A DNA stretch of 34,544 bases, from assembly GCA_938002665.1 (NCBI GenBank), contig CALLAE010000159.1:1-34544 (forward strand), given 5' to 3'. This document shows, in pieces, positions 1-8,095 of this stretch (its first letter is position 1; the number at the start of each line of letters is the position of its first letter). This DNA comes from an uncultured Saprospiraceae bacterium. GTDB lineage: Bacteria > Bacteroidota > Bacteroidia > Chitinophagales > Saprospiraceae. Made by a program: the position numbers and the translations under genes. Under the pieces are notes generated by a model. It worked only from the letters and a program-made list of their open reading frames with translations. It was not told where the DNA came from and did no database searches.

Positions 1-726
1 ACTATCGTATTTCTCAAATCGTCTGTAGTTCCTATCGTTTTCTACCTCACTGACATAAATGTCGTCCTCTACTAATAAGGTCAGTAGACCATCTGGTCCT
101 ACGTGGGCATCCCATAGGTCTAATTCCTCATAGCGTGGCTGGATGATGAACATAGTATCCAAGCTTAAATCCATGTTATAGTACAATACAAGGCCCCTAT
201 TAAATACATCTATAGTTATATCATGGTTTAATTCATATATCTCGCCATACATAACAATCTTGTCACCTAAAACAATACAACCAAATGGGGCATATCTTCT
301 TATCGAATCTACATCAGGATTTTCTAACTCTGTCAGATCATACTTTGCAGTACCTAAGACATTTGCATCTAAGTCTAGAGCATATATTCTATAGCCATCT
401 CTTTCCTTAGTACCATCAGGAAGTATTACCTCCCCTGGCATATACAAGATGGAGTCATGGATGGTCGTCCTCCGAGTCAGACCATGTATATCAGTAAAAT
501 TTTTTACCCAAAGTGTATCGCCATTAAAATCAGTTTTAACTATAATAGTACAGGGCCTACCTTTGCAATTTCCATTTCCAAGTATCAATAGTCCATCATC
601 GAGTACATGAATATCGGTTCCTTTATCAGACTCTTCATTATGGATATCATAGGTTCTGTGAAAGCCTTCTTGAGCAATGACCTGCATGGTAAGGATTGAA
701 AAAAGTACTATATAAAATTTAGTCAA
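1..726 (-). CDS. Secreted propeller-like protein, partial (3' end off the left edge)
   Basis: An open minus-strand frame of 242 codons runs off the window edge without a stop. The first residues (LTKFYIVLFSILTMQVIAQ) form a signal peptide, so the protein is exported. The body has the pattern of Bacteroidota propeller proteins, with phrases such as KTDFNGDTLWVKNF and repeated short beta-strand/turn segments; such proteins usually end in a T9SS sorting tail, which would lie outside the window. The start is unusual. The in-frame stop TAA lies just upstream and the only start codon giving a whole signal peptide is TTG at 726-724. The first in-frame ATG, at 687, would cut the signal peptide off. 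The specific function cannot be told. Confidence 0.72.
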   Translation of the reverse strand, partial: MTKFYIVLFSILTMQVIAQEGFHRTYDIHNEESDKGTDIHVLDDGLLILGNGNCKGRPCTIIVKTDFNGDTLWVKNFTDIHGLTRRTTIHDSILYMPGEVILPDGTKERDGYRIYALDLDANVLGTAKYDLTELENPDVDSIRRYAPFGCIVLGDKIVMYGEIYELNHDITIDVFNRGLVLYYNMDLSLDTMFIIQPRYEELDLWDAHVGPDGLLTLLVEDDIYVSEVENDRNYRRFEKYDS

Positions 727-746
727 AGTTCTTTAAGTTCTAAATA

Positions 747-777
747 ATAGTGTCTGCCCATTAGAGGCAGACACTAT
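747..777 (-). terminator. 12-bp perfect hairpin terminator
   Basis: Arms at 747-758 and 766-777 (core AGTGTCTGCC/GGCAGACACT) enclose a 7-nt loop. On the minus strand the stem is followed by a T/A-rich run. It lies 12 bp past the stop codon (790) of a decayed minus-strand reading frame and just upstream of the gene at 726, so it is the expected terminator of a gene that has since decayed. Confidence 0.75.
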
Positions 778-789
778 CACTTGTGAATA

Positions 790-990
790 TTATTTCAAGA
801 TAACTATTTTCTCGGTATGTATCGGATTGTTGTCATCTCGATGTCTGAATTTCCCGCTCGTCTCAGCTTGTAGCTGAGATGCAATACGATTGCAACATAT
901 AAAATAGCCTGTCGGGGCTTCCCGATCGTAGTCCATATCTTTATAATAGTTATAGGCAACATGAATCACCTCTCTTTGTAAGAGAGGTCA
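790..990 (-). pseudogene. Remnant ending in a T9SS type A sorting tail
   Basis: The minus-strand frame is open from 990 down to the TAA at 790-792 and ends in NNPIHTEKIVILK, which closely fits the end of a T9SS C-terminal sorting domain (basic residue plus a short hydrophobic strand). There is no start codon context and no recognisable cargo domain. Upstream the frame enters the hairpin repeat at 912-1022 and then meets a stop. I read it as the 3' end of a former secreted-protein gene disrupted by repeat DNA. It may instead be a repeat family that carries such a tail within it. Confidence 0.5.
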
Positions 991-1022
991 GAATCTTTGG
1001 GAAAAGATTCTGGGTGAGTTGA
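912..1022. repeat. Multi-hairpin repeat, copy 1
   Basis: About 111 bp, repeated with some divergence at 1045-1149. It holds three successive inverted repeats: TCGGG/CCCGA around 912-925, CCTCTCT/AGAGAGG around 969-987, and AGAATCTT/AAGATTCT around 990-1011. The stems are better conserved than the joining sequence. It resembles the REP-like intergenic repeats scattered through Bacteroidota genomes. Confidence 0.8.
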
Positions 1023-1044
1023 TGTAATGAGTAGAAAGGCTAAC

Positions 1045-1149
1045 TCGGGCTGCCCGATCTAAGTCCATAGCCTTATAGTTATGGGTAACATGAATCACCT
1101 CTCTTCGTAAGGAGGTCAGAATCTTTGGAAAAGATTCTGGGTGAGTTGA
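1045..1149. repeat. Multi-hairpin repeat, copy 2
   Basis: Second, slightly shorter copy of the element at 912-1022, in the same orientation and separated from it by 22 bp. The first hairpin is TCGGG-CTG-CCCGA and the third is again AGAATCTT/AAGATTCT. The middle hairpin has lost bases in its right arm (CCTC/GGAGG remain). Confidence 0.8.
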
Positions 1150-1199
1150 GCTTATGGGGTGGGAAAGCTGCTTGCTTTTTCGCCTAGGTACAATAACAG

Positions 1200-1394
1200 C
1201 TACTGCACCACCACCTTCTTCACCACCGTCCCTTTCTCAGTGTAGATACTGATATAGTAAAGGCCCTCTTTACAATGGCTTGTAATACGGCCACCTTTTT
1301 TTACCCAAAAAAAACCATTCCACCAAATATTTGGTCTTCTTAACACATAGAAGTTTGTTGTATTATTATTTCTTTGTTTGTACTTGCCTCCTGT
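1200..1394 (-). pseudogene. Second T9SS sorting-tail remnant
   Basis: The minus-strand frame ends at TAG (1200-1202) with KEGLYYISIYTEKGTVVKK followed by VVVQ, a clear T9SS type A C-terminal motif (GLYYISI..., then a Lys-rich hydrophobic end). Going upstream it turns into Asn/Trp/Lys-rich nonsense and stops at TGA (1395-1397). No ATG precedes it. It is therefore the tail of a gene whose body is lost. Further minus-strand fragments with protein-like texture, such as NSLLFYAERDFYMKEW, lie upstream around 1430-1490 in another frame, fitting a frameshifted and deleted gene. Confidence 0.6.
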
Positions 1395-1760
1395 TCAGCA
1401 GATTGTCTTATGATGCTACTCCAATTTGACTGGTCCATTCTTTCATGTAGAAGTCACGTTCAGCGTAGAAGAGTAAGGAATTAAATAATCTATCGTTGGA
1501 TTATCGTTTAAGAATCTGCAGTGAAAACTAGGCAATAATATCACCCGCTCTTGCCTCTTGTCTGAAACATGATTTATAGGATTAAAGGATGGGCATGATG
1601 CCTTCCCACAATGCCTTCGCGGGCTAGCTTTCCTTCTTTGGAGAGGGCCAGGGAGAGGATCACCAAAAACCCTACTCGATTATGGAATGCTGCAAGCCCA
1701 GCCCTCTTTCTTGTACGATATGTTAAAAAGCCTAATTGCAGGCATTAAGTAGTTTTCATT
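1395..1760. other. Decayed intergenic DNA with repeat fragments
   Basis: No intact gene is seen. Short protein-like fragments on the minus strand are broken by stops. Around 1560-1660 there are phrases typical of widespread Bacteroidota intergenic repeats: a CTGAAACATGATTT...GGATTAAAGGAT type stretch and a GGAGAGGGCCAGGGAGAGG type stretch. The latter assignment is from memory of such repeats, not from a search. Confidence 0.45.
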
Positions 1761-1791
1761 TTTGATATCAAGGCTAGGAAAACTAGTTTTG
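1761..1791 (+). promoter_or_regulatory. Bacteroidota-type promoter, exact match
   Basis: TTTG at 1761-1764, a spacer of exactly 19 nt, then TAGTTTTG (TAnnTTTG) at 1784-1791. This matches the primary sigma factor consensus of Bacteroidota at all defined positions. The gene start at 1815 lies 24 nt downstream, leaving a short leader. Confidence 0.85.
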
Positions 1792-1814
1792 CGACTTCAA
1801 AAAATTTAATCAAA

Positions 1815-2237
1815 ATGAAACTTTACCTACAACTCATATTAGCACTGACATTATGCCTCTTTTCTTGTTCTGGTGATTGTGATCTGGGCTACGAAGGCGA
1901 TGGCTGTAACACAGAAGTCAGACAAAAATTTCTAGGCGCATGGACTTCAGCAGATTACAACTGTGATCTCGGAAACTCTGAAACAACTAAGACCTACGAA
2001 ATAGTTTCTGGCACAGTTATCAATGAAGTAGAAATCACTACTCCTACTACTCCCGACTTAATTCTAAAAGGGACTGTGCTCGGCACTAGCCTGACTATAG
2101 CTCCGCAAGATTTTGTTTTTGGTGTAGACGTCACCTATTCTGGTCAAGGTACTATAGTAGGTGATAGTCTGAACTTAGAGATTCTTCAGGACTCTGATGG
2201 ACTTGTAAGAACTTGCACAGGAACTTATAGTAAATAG
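1815..2237 (+). CDS. Small EGF-like lipoprotein
   Basis: A 140-residue protein. Residues 1-17 are a lipoprotein signal peptide ending in the lipobox LFSC, so Cys18 would carry lipid and the mature protein is anchored in a membrane. Directly after it comes a short Cys-rich EGF-like stretch (CDLGYEGDGCNTEVR), an arrangement I know from many Bacteroidota lipoproteins of unknown role. It is followed by about 100 residues predicted to be mostly beta strands, with two further Cys (in ADYNC and RTCTG) that could form a disulfide. It is a single-gene unit behind a textbook promoter at 1761-1791. The function is unknown. Confidence 0.85.
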   Translation: MKLYLQLILALTLCLFSCSGDCDLGYEGDGCNTEVRQKFLGAWTSADYNCDLGNSETTKTYEIVSGTVINEVEITTPTTPDLILKGTVLGTSLTIAPQDFVFGVDVTYSGQGTIVGDSLNLEILQDSDGLVRTCTGTYSK

Positions 2238-2295
2238 AAAGCTCAGCGAACTAAGGTTTTCTTTTTAAGCCCAAAATTTTCTAGCTTACTTCTTC

Positions 2296-3660
2296 TTGGG
2301 ATCTAATCCTTGTATAGAAGTGAATAGTAAGCAACGTGAAAATAAATTTGTACTTCTAGCAGATCATGGTGGTCTGCTAGTACTTATTCTCTATGGATTA
2401 CTATGCTGTTATTTCTATCTGGAGAGAACTACTTTTCTAGATAATCCTTTCTCAGTCTACAAACTCATACAAGAAAAAGCTCTGCACGTCAGCGCTAACC
2501 GCTGGCCTGCCGCTATCATAAAGATTCTTCCACTGCTTGCCATCAAAGCTCAGCTTTCACTGAAGACCATCCTACTGTGCTTTTCATTTTCCTACTTCTT
2601 GTTCCATCTCAGCTTCTTTCTACTTATTCGCTATCGACTCAAAGACAAAATATATTCTTGGCTACTGATCGCTACCCTCTTGCTACCAGTGGCGCATAGC
2701 TTCTATTGGAATAACTCGGAACTGATACTTGGCTTATCCATGCTTTGCTATTGGCTAGCGCTCTTGCGGGCTGAGCGCTATCTAGGCAGCATTGTGGTCG
2801 GCCTGGTTATGGCGTGGCTACATCCTCTGCTTATTTTATTAGTTGTCTACAGTATCGTGCTGTTGTTAATAGAGAACAAAAAGCCAAGGAAATTATTGGT
2901 ACTGAATGGTGGGGCCTATATCAGTATGCACTTAATAAAAGAAGTGTTTTTCCCTAATTATTATGATAGTAACAAGACAGTGCTTTTCAAGAAAAAGCTA
3001 AGCAGTTACAGCTTGTCTGATGGGACACTGTTTGAACTTATTTCGGATAACCACCATTTGCCTTTGGTAATAGGCATCTTGTTGACACTTGTGTTCTGCT
3101 TTTATAAAAGAAAAATAATACAGGCGTTTCTACTGGCTGGCTTTTGCTTATGCTATCTCTTCATTAATGATCTCGGCTCTGATAACACTTTCTATGTGTT
3201 CTACCATGAAACTAATTTTCTCATTCTGTTTTTTGCTGCGGCCTTTACTTTTTGTATAACGAAGCTATGGGATAAGCTGCCCTTTTTTAAAGTGCTGTTT
3301 GCCCTATGTCTCCTTCTTTCTTTTGCAAGGATTATGTACACTAGTGAATTCTACAAGCAGAGAATAGCAAAGTATACTATTGCAGCCATAGAAAACGACA
3401 GAGCTATTCTGAGCTATGGCAAAGAGACTAGGCAATGGCTGGTGCAAGACTGGGCCTCTGCTTTTGAGTCACTGATTATTTCTACTATCAAGGACAGAAG
3501 CGCCGCAATTATATTTTCTAATAAGCCTCAGCAACTGCTGCAAGAAAGAGATTCCAAAAAAACTTTTATAACTGGGATGGGCAAACATTTTGAGGCAGCA
3601 CCAGATTCTGTTTACTTTCGGTTAGTTCCTCAAGCCTACAGAGAGGGAAAAGCAAACTAA
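2296..3660 (+). CDS. Polytopic membrane protein of unknown function
   Basis: About 454 residues with roughly ten hydrophobic segments, for example around residues 24-42, 70-110, 120-140, 148-160, 168-190, 258-275, 280-297, 310-325 and 335-350, then a soluble C-terminal region of about 90 residues. The layout recalls membrane glycosyltransferase-like or polymerase-like proteins, but I see no diagnostic motif and make no functional claim. The start is unsure: TTG at 2296 is the first usable codon after the in-frame stop TAA at 2266-2268, and GTG at 2320 is an alternative; no early ATG exists. It ends 14 bp before the convergent gene. Confidence 0.7.
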   Translation: MGSNPCIEVNSKQRENKFVLLADHGGLLVLILYGLLCCYFYLERTTFLDNPFSVYKLIQEKALHVSANRWPAAIIKILPLLAIKAQLSLKTILLCFSFSYFLFHLSFFLLIRYRLKDKIYSWLLIATLLLPVAHSFYWNNSELILGLSMLCYWLALLRAERYLGSIVVGLVMAWLHPLLILLVVYSIVLLLIENKKPRKLLVLNGGAYISMHLIKEVFFPNYYDSNKTVLFKKKLSSYSLSDGTLFELISDNHHLPLVIGILLTLVFCFYKRKIIQAFLLAGFCLCYLFINDLGSDNTFYVFYHETNFLILFFAAAFTFCITKLWDKLPFFKVLFALCLLLSFARIMYTSEFYKQRIAKYTIAAIENDRAILSYGKETRQWLVQDWASAFESLIISTIKDRSAAIIFSNKPQQLLQERDSKKTFITGMGKHFEAAPDSVYFRLVPQAYREGKAN

Positions 3661-3674
3661 GAATCAAAAAGTGG

Positions 3675-4367
3675 CTAGTCTATACCATATTGTAAGCCCA
3701 GAGTAAGTACCACAAAGGGCTCTTTTCTTCCTCGACCATCATTTCCCAAGAAGCCATTGTGATATTGCTTACCCGCCTTTATGAGGCCTCTCATTTTTTT
3801 TGTTATGGGGAAATTAGCACCAACACCTACGCCTATCGCCATAACAGAAACAGAAGGATCAGAATAGCTACGGTGACTCTTATCATCCTTACTAGCTATT
3901 CTATCTATGGATAGTTCTTGATAATTGATTGGCTCAGCATGATTGACATTGGCATAAGCGAAAAAACAATTGCAGGGTAAGCGATACTTTAGTTCTATGC
4001 CTCCCATTAGATAAGCTTGCTGGGCAGAAGTTCTGTCATACAAAGTCGTATTTCTAGAAGCTTTGGCACGACTTGAAATAGCTCCTGAAGCTGTCTCAGG
4101 AGAAATTCTAGCGATGGTCTCATAGGTGTAGAACTCTGGTGTACGAGCATAATGCATGGATAGTCCTACTGAAAACTGTCCTAATGGTTTTTCTATAACT
4201 ACTCCTGAGCTTATACTTTTAGATACAGAATATCCTCCCGTCGGAATTATAGACTCTATGCCTATTACCCAGTTGGCATCATTTAATTTAAAGGTCTTTT
4301 GTTGTGCAGTGGCCTGATGGGTAAGCAAGGCTATTACAATAATCAAATAGGAAGTTATTCTTTTCAT
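3675..4367 (-). CDS. Outer-membrane beta-barrel-like protein
   Basis: A signal peptide is plain if translation starts at the ATG at 4367 (MKRITSYLIIVIALLTHQ, then ATAQ). An ATG seven codons upstream (4388) would put hydrophilic residues in front of it and is less likely. The mature part is about 205 residues with alternating hydrophobic strands, glycines and aromatic residues (for example VGLSMHYARTPEF and VLTLGLQYG). This is typical of small Bacteroidota outer-membrane barrels, and the last strand ends near the C-terminus as barrels usually do. The upstream region, shared with sucB, contains an AT-rich imperfect inverted repeat around 4425-4460. No specific role can be assigned. Confidence 0.75.
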   Translation of the reverse strand: MKRITSYLIIVIALLTHQATAQQKTFKLNDANWVIGIESIIPTGGYSVSKSISSGVVIEKPLGQFSVGLSMHYARTPEFYTYETIARISPETASGAISSRAKASRNTTLYDRTSAQQAYLMGGIELKYRLPCNCFFAYANVNHAEPINYQELSIDRIASKDDKSHRSYSDPSVSVMAIGVGVGANFPITKKMRGLIKAGKQYHNGFLGNDGRGRKEPFVVLTLGLQYGID

Positions 4368-4501
4368 CTGCTGTGTTTGTATACCCATTACTTACTTATT
4401 AATACGGAATGATGCCTGCTAGATGAATAAAATATTTAGAAACTATTAAATATTTATTTAGACAAGCTTAAATATTCAGGCTACTATTCATTCGTATGGC
4501 A

Positions 4502-4509
4502 TAATTTTG
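4502..4509 (+). promoter_or_regulatory. Probable -7 element of the sucB promoter
   Basis: TAATTTTG fits TAnnTTTG and lies 30 nt upstream of the sucB ATG. No TTTG stands at the ideal 19-nt spacing upstream, so the promoter is only partly supported. Confidence 0.5.
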
Positions 4510-4538
4510 TATGTCTACTAAACGAAACACTAATAACT

Positions 4539-5771
4539 ATGAGCATCGTAGAAATGAAAGTCCCTACCATAGGGGAATCTATCACAGAAGTCACCCTATC
4601 TCAATGGCTGAAAAAAGATGGCGAATATGTCAATATAGACGAGCCCATCTGTGAATTTGAGTCAGATAAGGCCACTCTAGAATTTCCAGCAGAAGCATCA
4701 GGCAAGCTTATCTATGTAGCTGCAGAAGACGACGATCTAGAAATAGGGGCACTCGTAGCCAAGATAGATACCAGTGTCGCCGCCCCTGCGGGAGGCTCAG
4801 CACCTGCACCTGCAGCGACGCCAGCTGCTCCAGCAGAAAAACCAGCTGCACCTGCTAGCACTAACTACGCTACTGGCCACCCTTCTCCCGCAGCCGCAAA
4901 AATCCTAGCTGAAAAAGGAATAGACCCAGCTGCTGTTACTGGTACAGGAAAAGATGGACGTATAACAAAAGAAGATGCAGAAAAAGCAACTGCTGCTCCA
5001 GCTGCCCCAGCAAAAGCTGCTCCTGCCGCACCTGCCGCACCAAGCTATACCCCTGCTCCTGCGGCCTTCAGCAGAAATGATAGAAGAGAAAAGATGTCTC
5101 GTATGCGAAGAACCATCGCCTCTAGACTCGTAGATGCTAAGAACAACTCTGCCATGCTCACCACCTTCAATGAGGCGGATATGACTAATATCTTCAAGCT
5201 CAGAAAAACGTATCAAGAAAAATTTGTAGAAAAGTATGGCATCAAGCTCGGCTTCATGTCTATCTTCTCTAAAGCCTGCGCACAAGCCTTGATGGAAATG
5301 CCTTCTGTCAATGCCACACTAGATGGTGATCACCTCATCTTTCATGACTATGTAGATATCTCTATTGCTATCTCCACGGATACAGGCCTAGTAGTGCCAC
5401 CGGTACACAATGTAGAGTCTATGTCTTTTGCTGATATAGAACTCAAAATAAAAGAACTGGCTGGTAAGGCGCGCTCGGGTAAGCTGACGCTAGAAGAAAT
5501 GTCAGGCGGTACTTTCTCGATAACGAATGGAGGTATCTTCGGCTCTATGCTCAGTACTCCTATACTGAACAAACCACAGTCGGCTATCCTCGGTATGCAT
5601 AATATCATCAAGCGACCTATAGCAGTAGGTGATGAAGTGCAGATCAGACCGATGATGTATCTAGCGCTTTCTTATGACCACAGAGTCATAGATGGCAAGA
5701 CCTCAGTAGGCTTCCTCGTTAAGGTCAAGGAACTACTAGAAGATCCTGTACAATTGATGATGAATATCTAA
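4539..5771 (+). CDS. sucB: Dihydrolipoyl succinyltransferase, E2 of 2-oxoglutarate dehydrogenase
   Basis: This enzyme passes the succinyl group from lipoate to CoA in the TCA cycle and forms the core of the 2-oxoglutarate dehydrogenase complex. The domains are in standard order in 410 residues: a lipoyl domain (about 1-77) with the lipoylated Lys44 in [10 protein letters not shown]; an Ala/Pro-rich linker; the peripheral-subunit-binding domain (about 112-150, [15 protein letters not shown]...[10 protein letters not shown]); a second Ala/Pro linker; and the catalytic domain, with the active-site signature YDHRVIDG (His381, Asp385). The [13 protein letters not shown] start of the catalytic domain and the length favour the succinyl over the acetyl or branched-chain enzyme. 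The E1 gene (sucA), often adjacent elsewhere, is not in this window. It is a single-gene unit with its own terminator at 5792. Confidence 0.95.
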   Translation: MSIVEMKVPTIGESITEVTLSQWLKKDGEYVNIDEPICEFESDKATLEFPAEASGKLIYVAAEDDDLEIGALVAKIDTSVAAPAGGSAPAPAATPAAPAEKPAAPASTNYATGHPSPAAAKILAEKGIDPAAVTGTGKDGRITKEDAEKATAAPAAPAKAAPAAPAAPSYTPAPAAFSRNDRREKMSRMRRTIASRLVDAKNNSAMLTTFNEADMTNIFKLRKTYQEKFVEKYGIKLGFMSIFSKACAQALMEMPSVNATLDGDHLIFHDYVDISIAISTDTGLVVPPVHNVESMSFADIELKIKELAGKARSGKLTLEEMSGGTFSITNGGIFGSMLSTPILNKPQSAILGMHNIIKRPIAVGDEVQIRPMMYLALSYDHRVIDGKTSVGFLVKVKELLEDPVQLMMNI

Positions 5772-5791
5772 GTTCTACTCCCATAATATAC

Positions 5792-5822
5792 AAAGCCCTA
5801 CTATCACGGTAGGGCTTTTTTT
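5792..5822 (+). terminator. Intrinsic terminator of sucB
   Basis: A 10-bp perfect stem (AAAGCCCTAC/GTAGGGCTTT) with a 7-nt loop runs straight into a T run, 20 bp after the sucB stop codon. Confidence 0.92.
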
Positions 5823-5967
5823 ATGGCTATCCAGCTTGTTAACTGTTAAGGTTTCAAAAATATTTACGTACTGACAAATAGCATTCATTTCAAACTAAGG
5901 TTAGCTCCATAAAAATTTGTCTTTAAGATGATAGAATTTTTTATTCAAAGTCAAATTTATAATACCC

Positions 5968-7161
5968 ATGTATTTAAAATCAAAATCCCTACTTCTGGGA
6001 TTAGGGATAGTTTCATCCCTTCTTTATGTTCAGTGTTCAACTGATTTCGAAGAACCTGAAAAAGCAGAAATATCTTCTGAAGCCCTGATGCTAAGAGGGC
6101 ATCAACGTTATGTAATTATCCTAGAAGAGGGTGAAGATCTAGAATCACTTGAAGATGTAAGAGGGATCGGAAAAGGAATATTAAAAAAGATAAGTGCTAA
6201 TCAAGAACCTGATCACTTATATGCCTCTGCACTAAAAGGCTTTACTGCCTACTTGTCGCCAGGTCAGGTCAAAAAATTACTCAAAAATGAAAAAGTCATT
6301 TCTGTCGAACTGGATGCAGTAATTTCTTTAGGACCACCTCCTGGCAAAGGGTGGAATAAAGAAGAAACAACAACTGAAGACCCAGTCGCAGAACCAAGCC
6401 AAACAACTCCTTGGGGTATCACAAGAGTAAATGGTGGCATAACAGCTACTGACAAGTTAGCGTGGATTCTAGACTCAGGTATAGATTTGGATCATCCTGA
6501 TCTCAATGTAGACAGATCACTGGAGTTTACTGCTTACACTAGAGGTAGAAATGCTGGTACTGGAGATAAAAATGGTCACGGCACACATGTAGCTGGGACG
6601 ATAGCAGCGCTAGACAACAATATAGGGGTAATAGGTGTAGCGGCAGGAGCAAAAGTAGTTCCTGTAAAGGTACTAGATGCTTCTGGGTCAGGTAGTTGGT
6701 CAGGCATACTTGCTGGAGTAGATCATGTTGCTAGATATGGTTCACCAGGAGATGTGGCCAACATGAGTATAGGTGGCGGCATCTACCAGACTCTGGATAA
6801 TGCCATCATTAATGCTGCTCAGACTAGCGGTGTAAAGTTTGTTATTGCAGCAGGTAATAGCAGTGAGGATACAAATAATAGCAGTCCGGGCAGAGCAAAT
6901 GGCCCTAATGTCTATACTATATCGGCAATGGATGTCAATGATAGATTTGCAAGTTTCTCTAATTATGGCTCACCAGTAGATTATTGCGCCCCGGGAGTGA
7001 ATGTTTTATCTACTTGGACCAACGGAGGATATCATACTATCAGTGGAACTTCAATGGCAACACCACATGCGGCGGGCTTGATGCTTTTAGGTCCTACGAC
7101 AACTGATGGTTACGTACAGAATGATCCCGATGGAAATCCAGATCCAATAATAGTACGCTAA
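5968..7161 (+). CDS. Subtilisin-like (S8) serine protease lipoprotein
   Basis: A 397-residue secreted protease. Residues 1-22 form a lipoprotein signal peptide with Cys23 in LLYVQC. Residues about 45-120 match an inhibitor-I9 propeptide (RYVIILEEGEDLE ... ALKGFTAYLSPGQV), followed by a Pro/Thr-rich linker. The catalytic domain spans about 145-370 and carries the whole triad: Asp169 in LDSGIDLDHPDL, His204 in GHGTHVAG and Ser362 in GTSMATPHAAG, with the oxyanion Asn297 in AAGN. It resembles proteinase K-type enzymes. The protein ends soon after the Ser motif with an Asp/Pro-rich tail (NDPDGNPDP) and has no T9SS tail, so anchoring would be by lipid. The substrate is unknown; degradation of external protein is likely. 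Confidence 0.92.
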   Translation: MYLKSKSLLLGLGIVSSLLYVQCSTDFEEPEKAEISSEALMLRGHQRYVIILEEGEDLESLEDVRGIGKGILKKISANQEPDHLYASALKGFTAYLSPGQVKKLLKNEKVISVELDAVISLGPPPGKGWNKEETTTEDPVAEPSQTTPWGITRVNGGITATDKLAWILDSGIDLDHPDLNVDRSLEFTAYTRGRNAGTGDKNGHGTHVAGTIAALDNNIGVIGVAAGAKVVPVKVLDASGSGSWSGILAGVDHVARYGSPGDVANMSIGGGIYQTLDNAIINAAQTSGVKFVIAAGNSSEDTNNSSPGRANGPNVYTISAMDVNDRFASFSNYGSPVDYCAPGVNVLSTWTNGGYHTISGTSMATPHAAGLMLLGPTTTDGYVQNDPDGNPDPIIVR

Positions 7162-7193
7162 GAATATATAAAAAACGAGGCTGATTTTTTAAC

Positions 7194-7231
7194 AAAGAGA
7201 GGCTGCACCTTAACTGATGCAGCCTCTCTTT
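7194..7231. terminator. 14-bp stem terminator between convergent genes
   Basis: Arms at 7194-7207 and 7218-7231 (AAAGAGAGGCTGCA and its complement) make a perfect stem with a 10-nt loop. It serves the protease gene ending at 7161 and the minus-strand gene ending at 7255. On the minus strand the stem is followed by TTAAAAAATCAGCCTCG and then a T run, so a third copy of the right arm lies just beyond the hairpin. The same layout occurs at 8691-8732. Confidence 0.85.
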
Positions 7232-7254
7232 AATTCTATAGAAAATCACAATAA

Positions 7255-8040
7255 CTATGACTTAGTCTGGCGCTTACCTTTTTTTACTTTTTCATCCAGC
7301 TCTGTGGTAAGCTGCTCAGCTCTTTTTATTTTAGTCATTCTTTCAGAATATTCTTTCTCTGACATCTTACCATTTTTTCTGGCTGCCTCTGCTTTCGCTT
7401 TAGCGGCTGCTATCTTATCCTTAGACTCTGCTACTTTACTTTCATTCTTACGGATACTCTTATCCATTTTTTCTCTTTTCTCCTTTTGCTTCTTCTTTGC
7501 TTGAGCCGCCCTTTCTGCGCCAAATGCTTTGCCTTTTAGATCTCCTTTATTCTTACCGTATGCATTTCCTTTGTTTTCCTTATCAGCCTTGTCAGACTTT
7601 CCTTTACCTTTCTTACCCTTTTTCTCCTTCTTCTCTTTCTTATCCTTTTTCTCATTGCCATTATCATCAGTGTCGCCATCAGTATCGTCGTCAGTGTCAC
7701 CATCTGTGTCGCCGTCAATATCTCCGTCTGTATCTCCGTCAGCATCCCCTTCTGAGCTATTCTTTCCTTTTGACTCTTTTGACTTTCCTTTACCTTTCCC
7801 TTTACCTTTTAGTTTGCCTTTAGCTTCTTCAGCTGCATCTTCCATATCTGATGCAGCATTCTCAGATACATCTTTTACCTTGTCTTTAGCTTGCTCTGCT
7901 TTTTGTTTAGCCCATTCGACTTTGTCCTTTCCTTTGCCTTTTCCCTGTCCCTTGCCTTGAGCAGCAGCATTCAATGAGCAAAACAATAGAGCTATAAAGA
8001 GGGGTAAGCTTTTCGTGAATAATTTTTTAGTTAGCAACAT
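7255..8040 (-). CDS. Exported low-complexity Lys/Gly/Asp protein
   Basis: A 261-residue protein. It begins with a clear signal peptide (LPLFIALLFCSLNAAAQ) and then is almost wholly low complexity. Lys-Gly repeats (GKGQGKGKGKGK) and a charged helical stretch lead to an acidic block of about 35 residues built from GDTDGD/GDIDGD units around residues 97-130, followed by a Lys-rich block and a long charged helix to the end. The Asp pattern resembles Ca-binding repeats of the dockerin or thrombospondin type 3 kind, but it is not a proper copy of either. A polyelectrolyte role in the periplasm or at the surface is only a guess. The frame is supported by the intact signal peptide and the terminator 24 bp downstream. 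Confidence 0.75.
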   Translation of the reverse strand: MLLTKKLFTKSLPLFIALLFCSLNAAAQGKGQGKGKGKDKVEWAKQKAEQAKDKVKDVSENAASDMEDAAEEAKGKLKGKGKGKGKSKESKGKNSSEGDADGDTDGDIDGDTDGDTDDDTDGDTDDNGNEKKDKKEKKEKKGKKGKGKSDKADKENKGNAYGKNKGDLKGKAFGAERAAQAKKKQKEKREKMDKSIRKNESKVAESKDKIAAAKAKAEAARKNGKMSEKEYSERMTKIKRAEQLTTELDEKVKKGKRQTKS

Positions 8041-8095
8041 AACTTTCTTTTTTTATTGAATAAAATGAGTACAGTTAATAGACGAAATACAAAGA

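Noticed and set aside
4905-5285. 126-codon minus-strand frame inside sucB
   Set aside because: It is a shadow of the Ala/Pro-rich linker and catalytic domain of sucB; its Cys/Ser/Phe-rich translation is typical of the opposite strand of such codons.
7640-7760. Dockerin or thrombospondin type 3 domain in the Asp-rich block
   Set aside because: The GDTDGD units lack the hydrophobic and Asn/Gly positions of true Ca-binding loops; it is better described as low complexity.
7529-7960. 143-codon plus-strand frame of Ser/Pro/Phe repeats opposite the Lys/Gly/Asp protein
   Set aside because: The repeats mirror the GKGKGK and GDTDGD codons. The minus-strand frame has the signal peptide and terminator; this one has neither.
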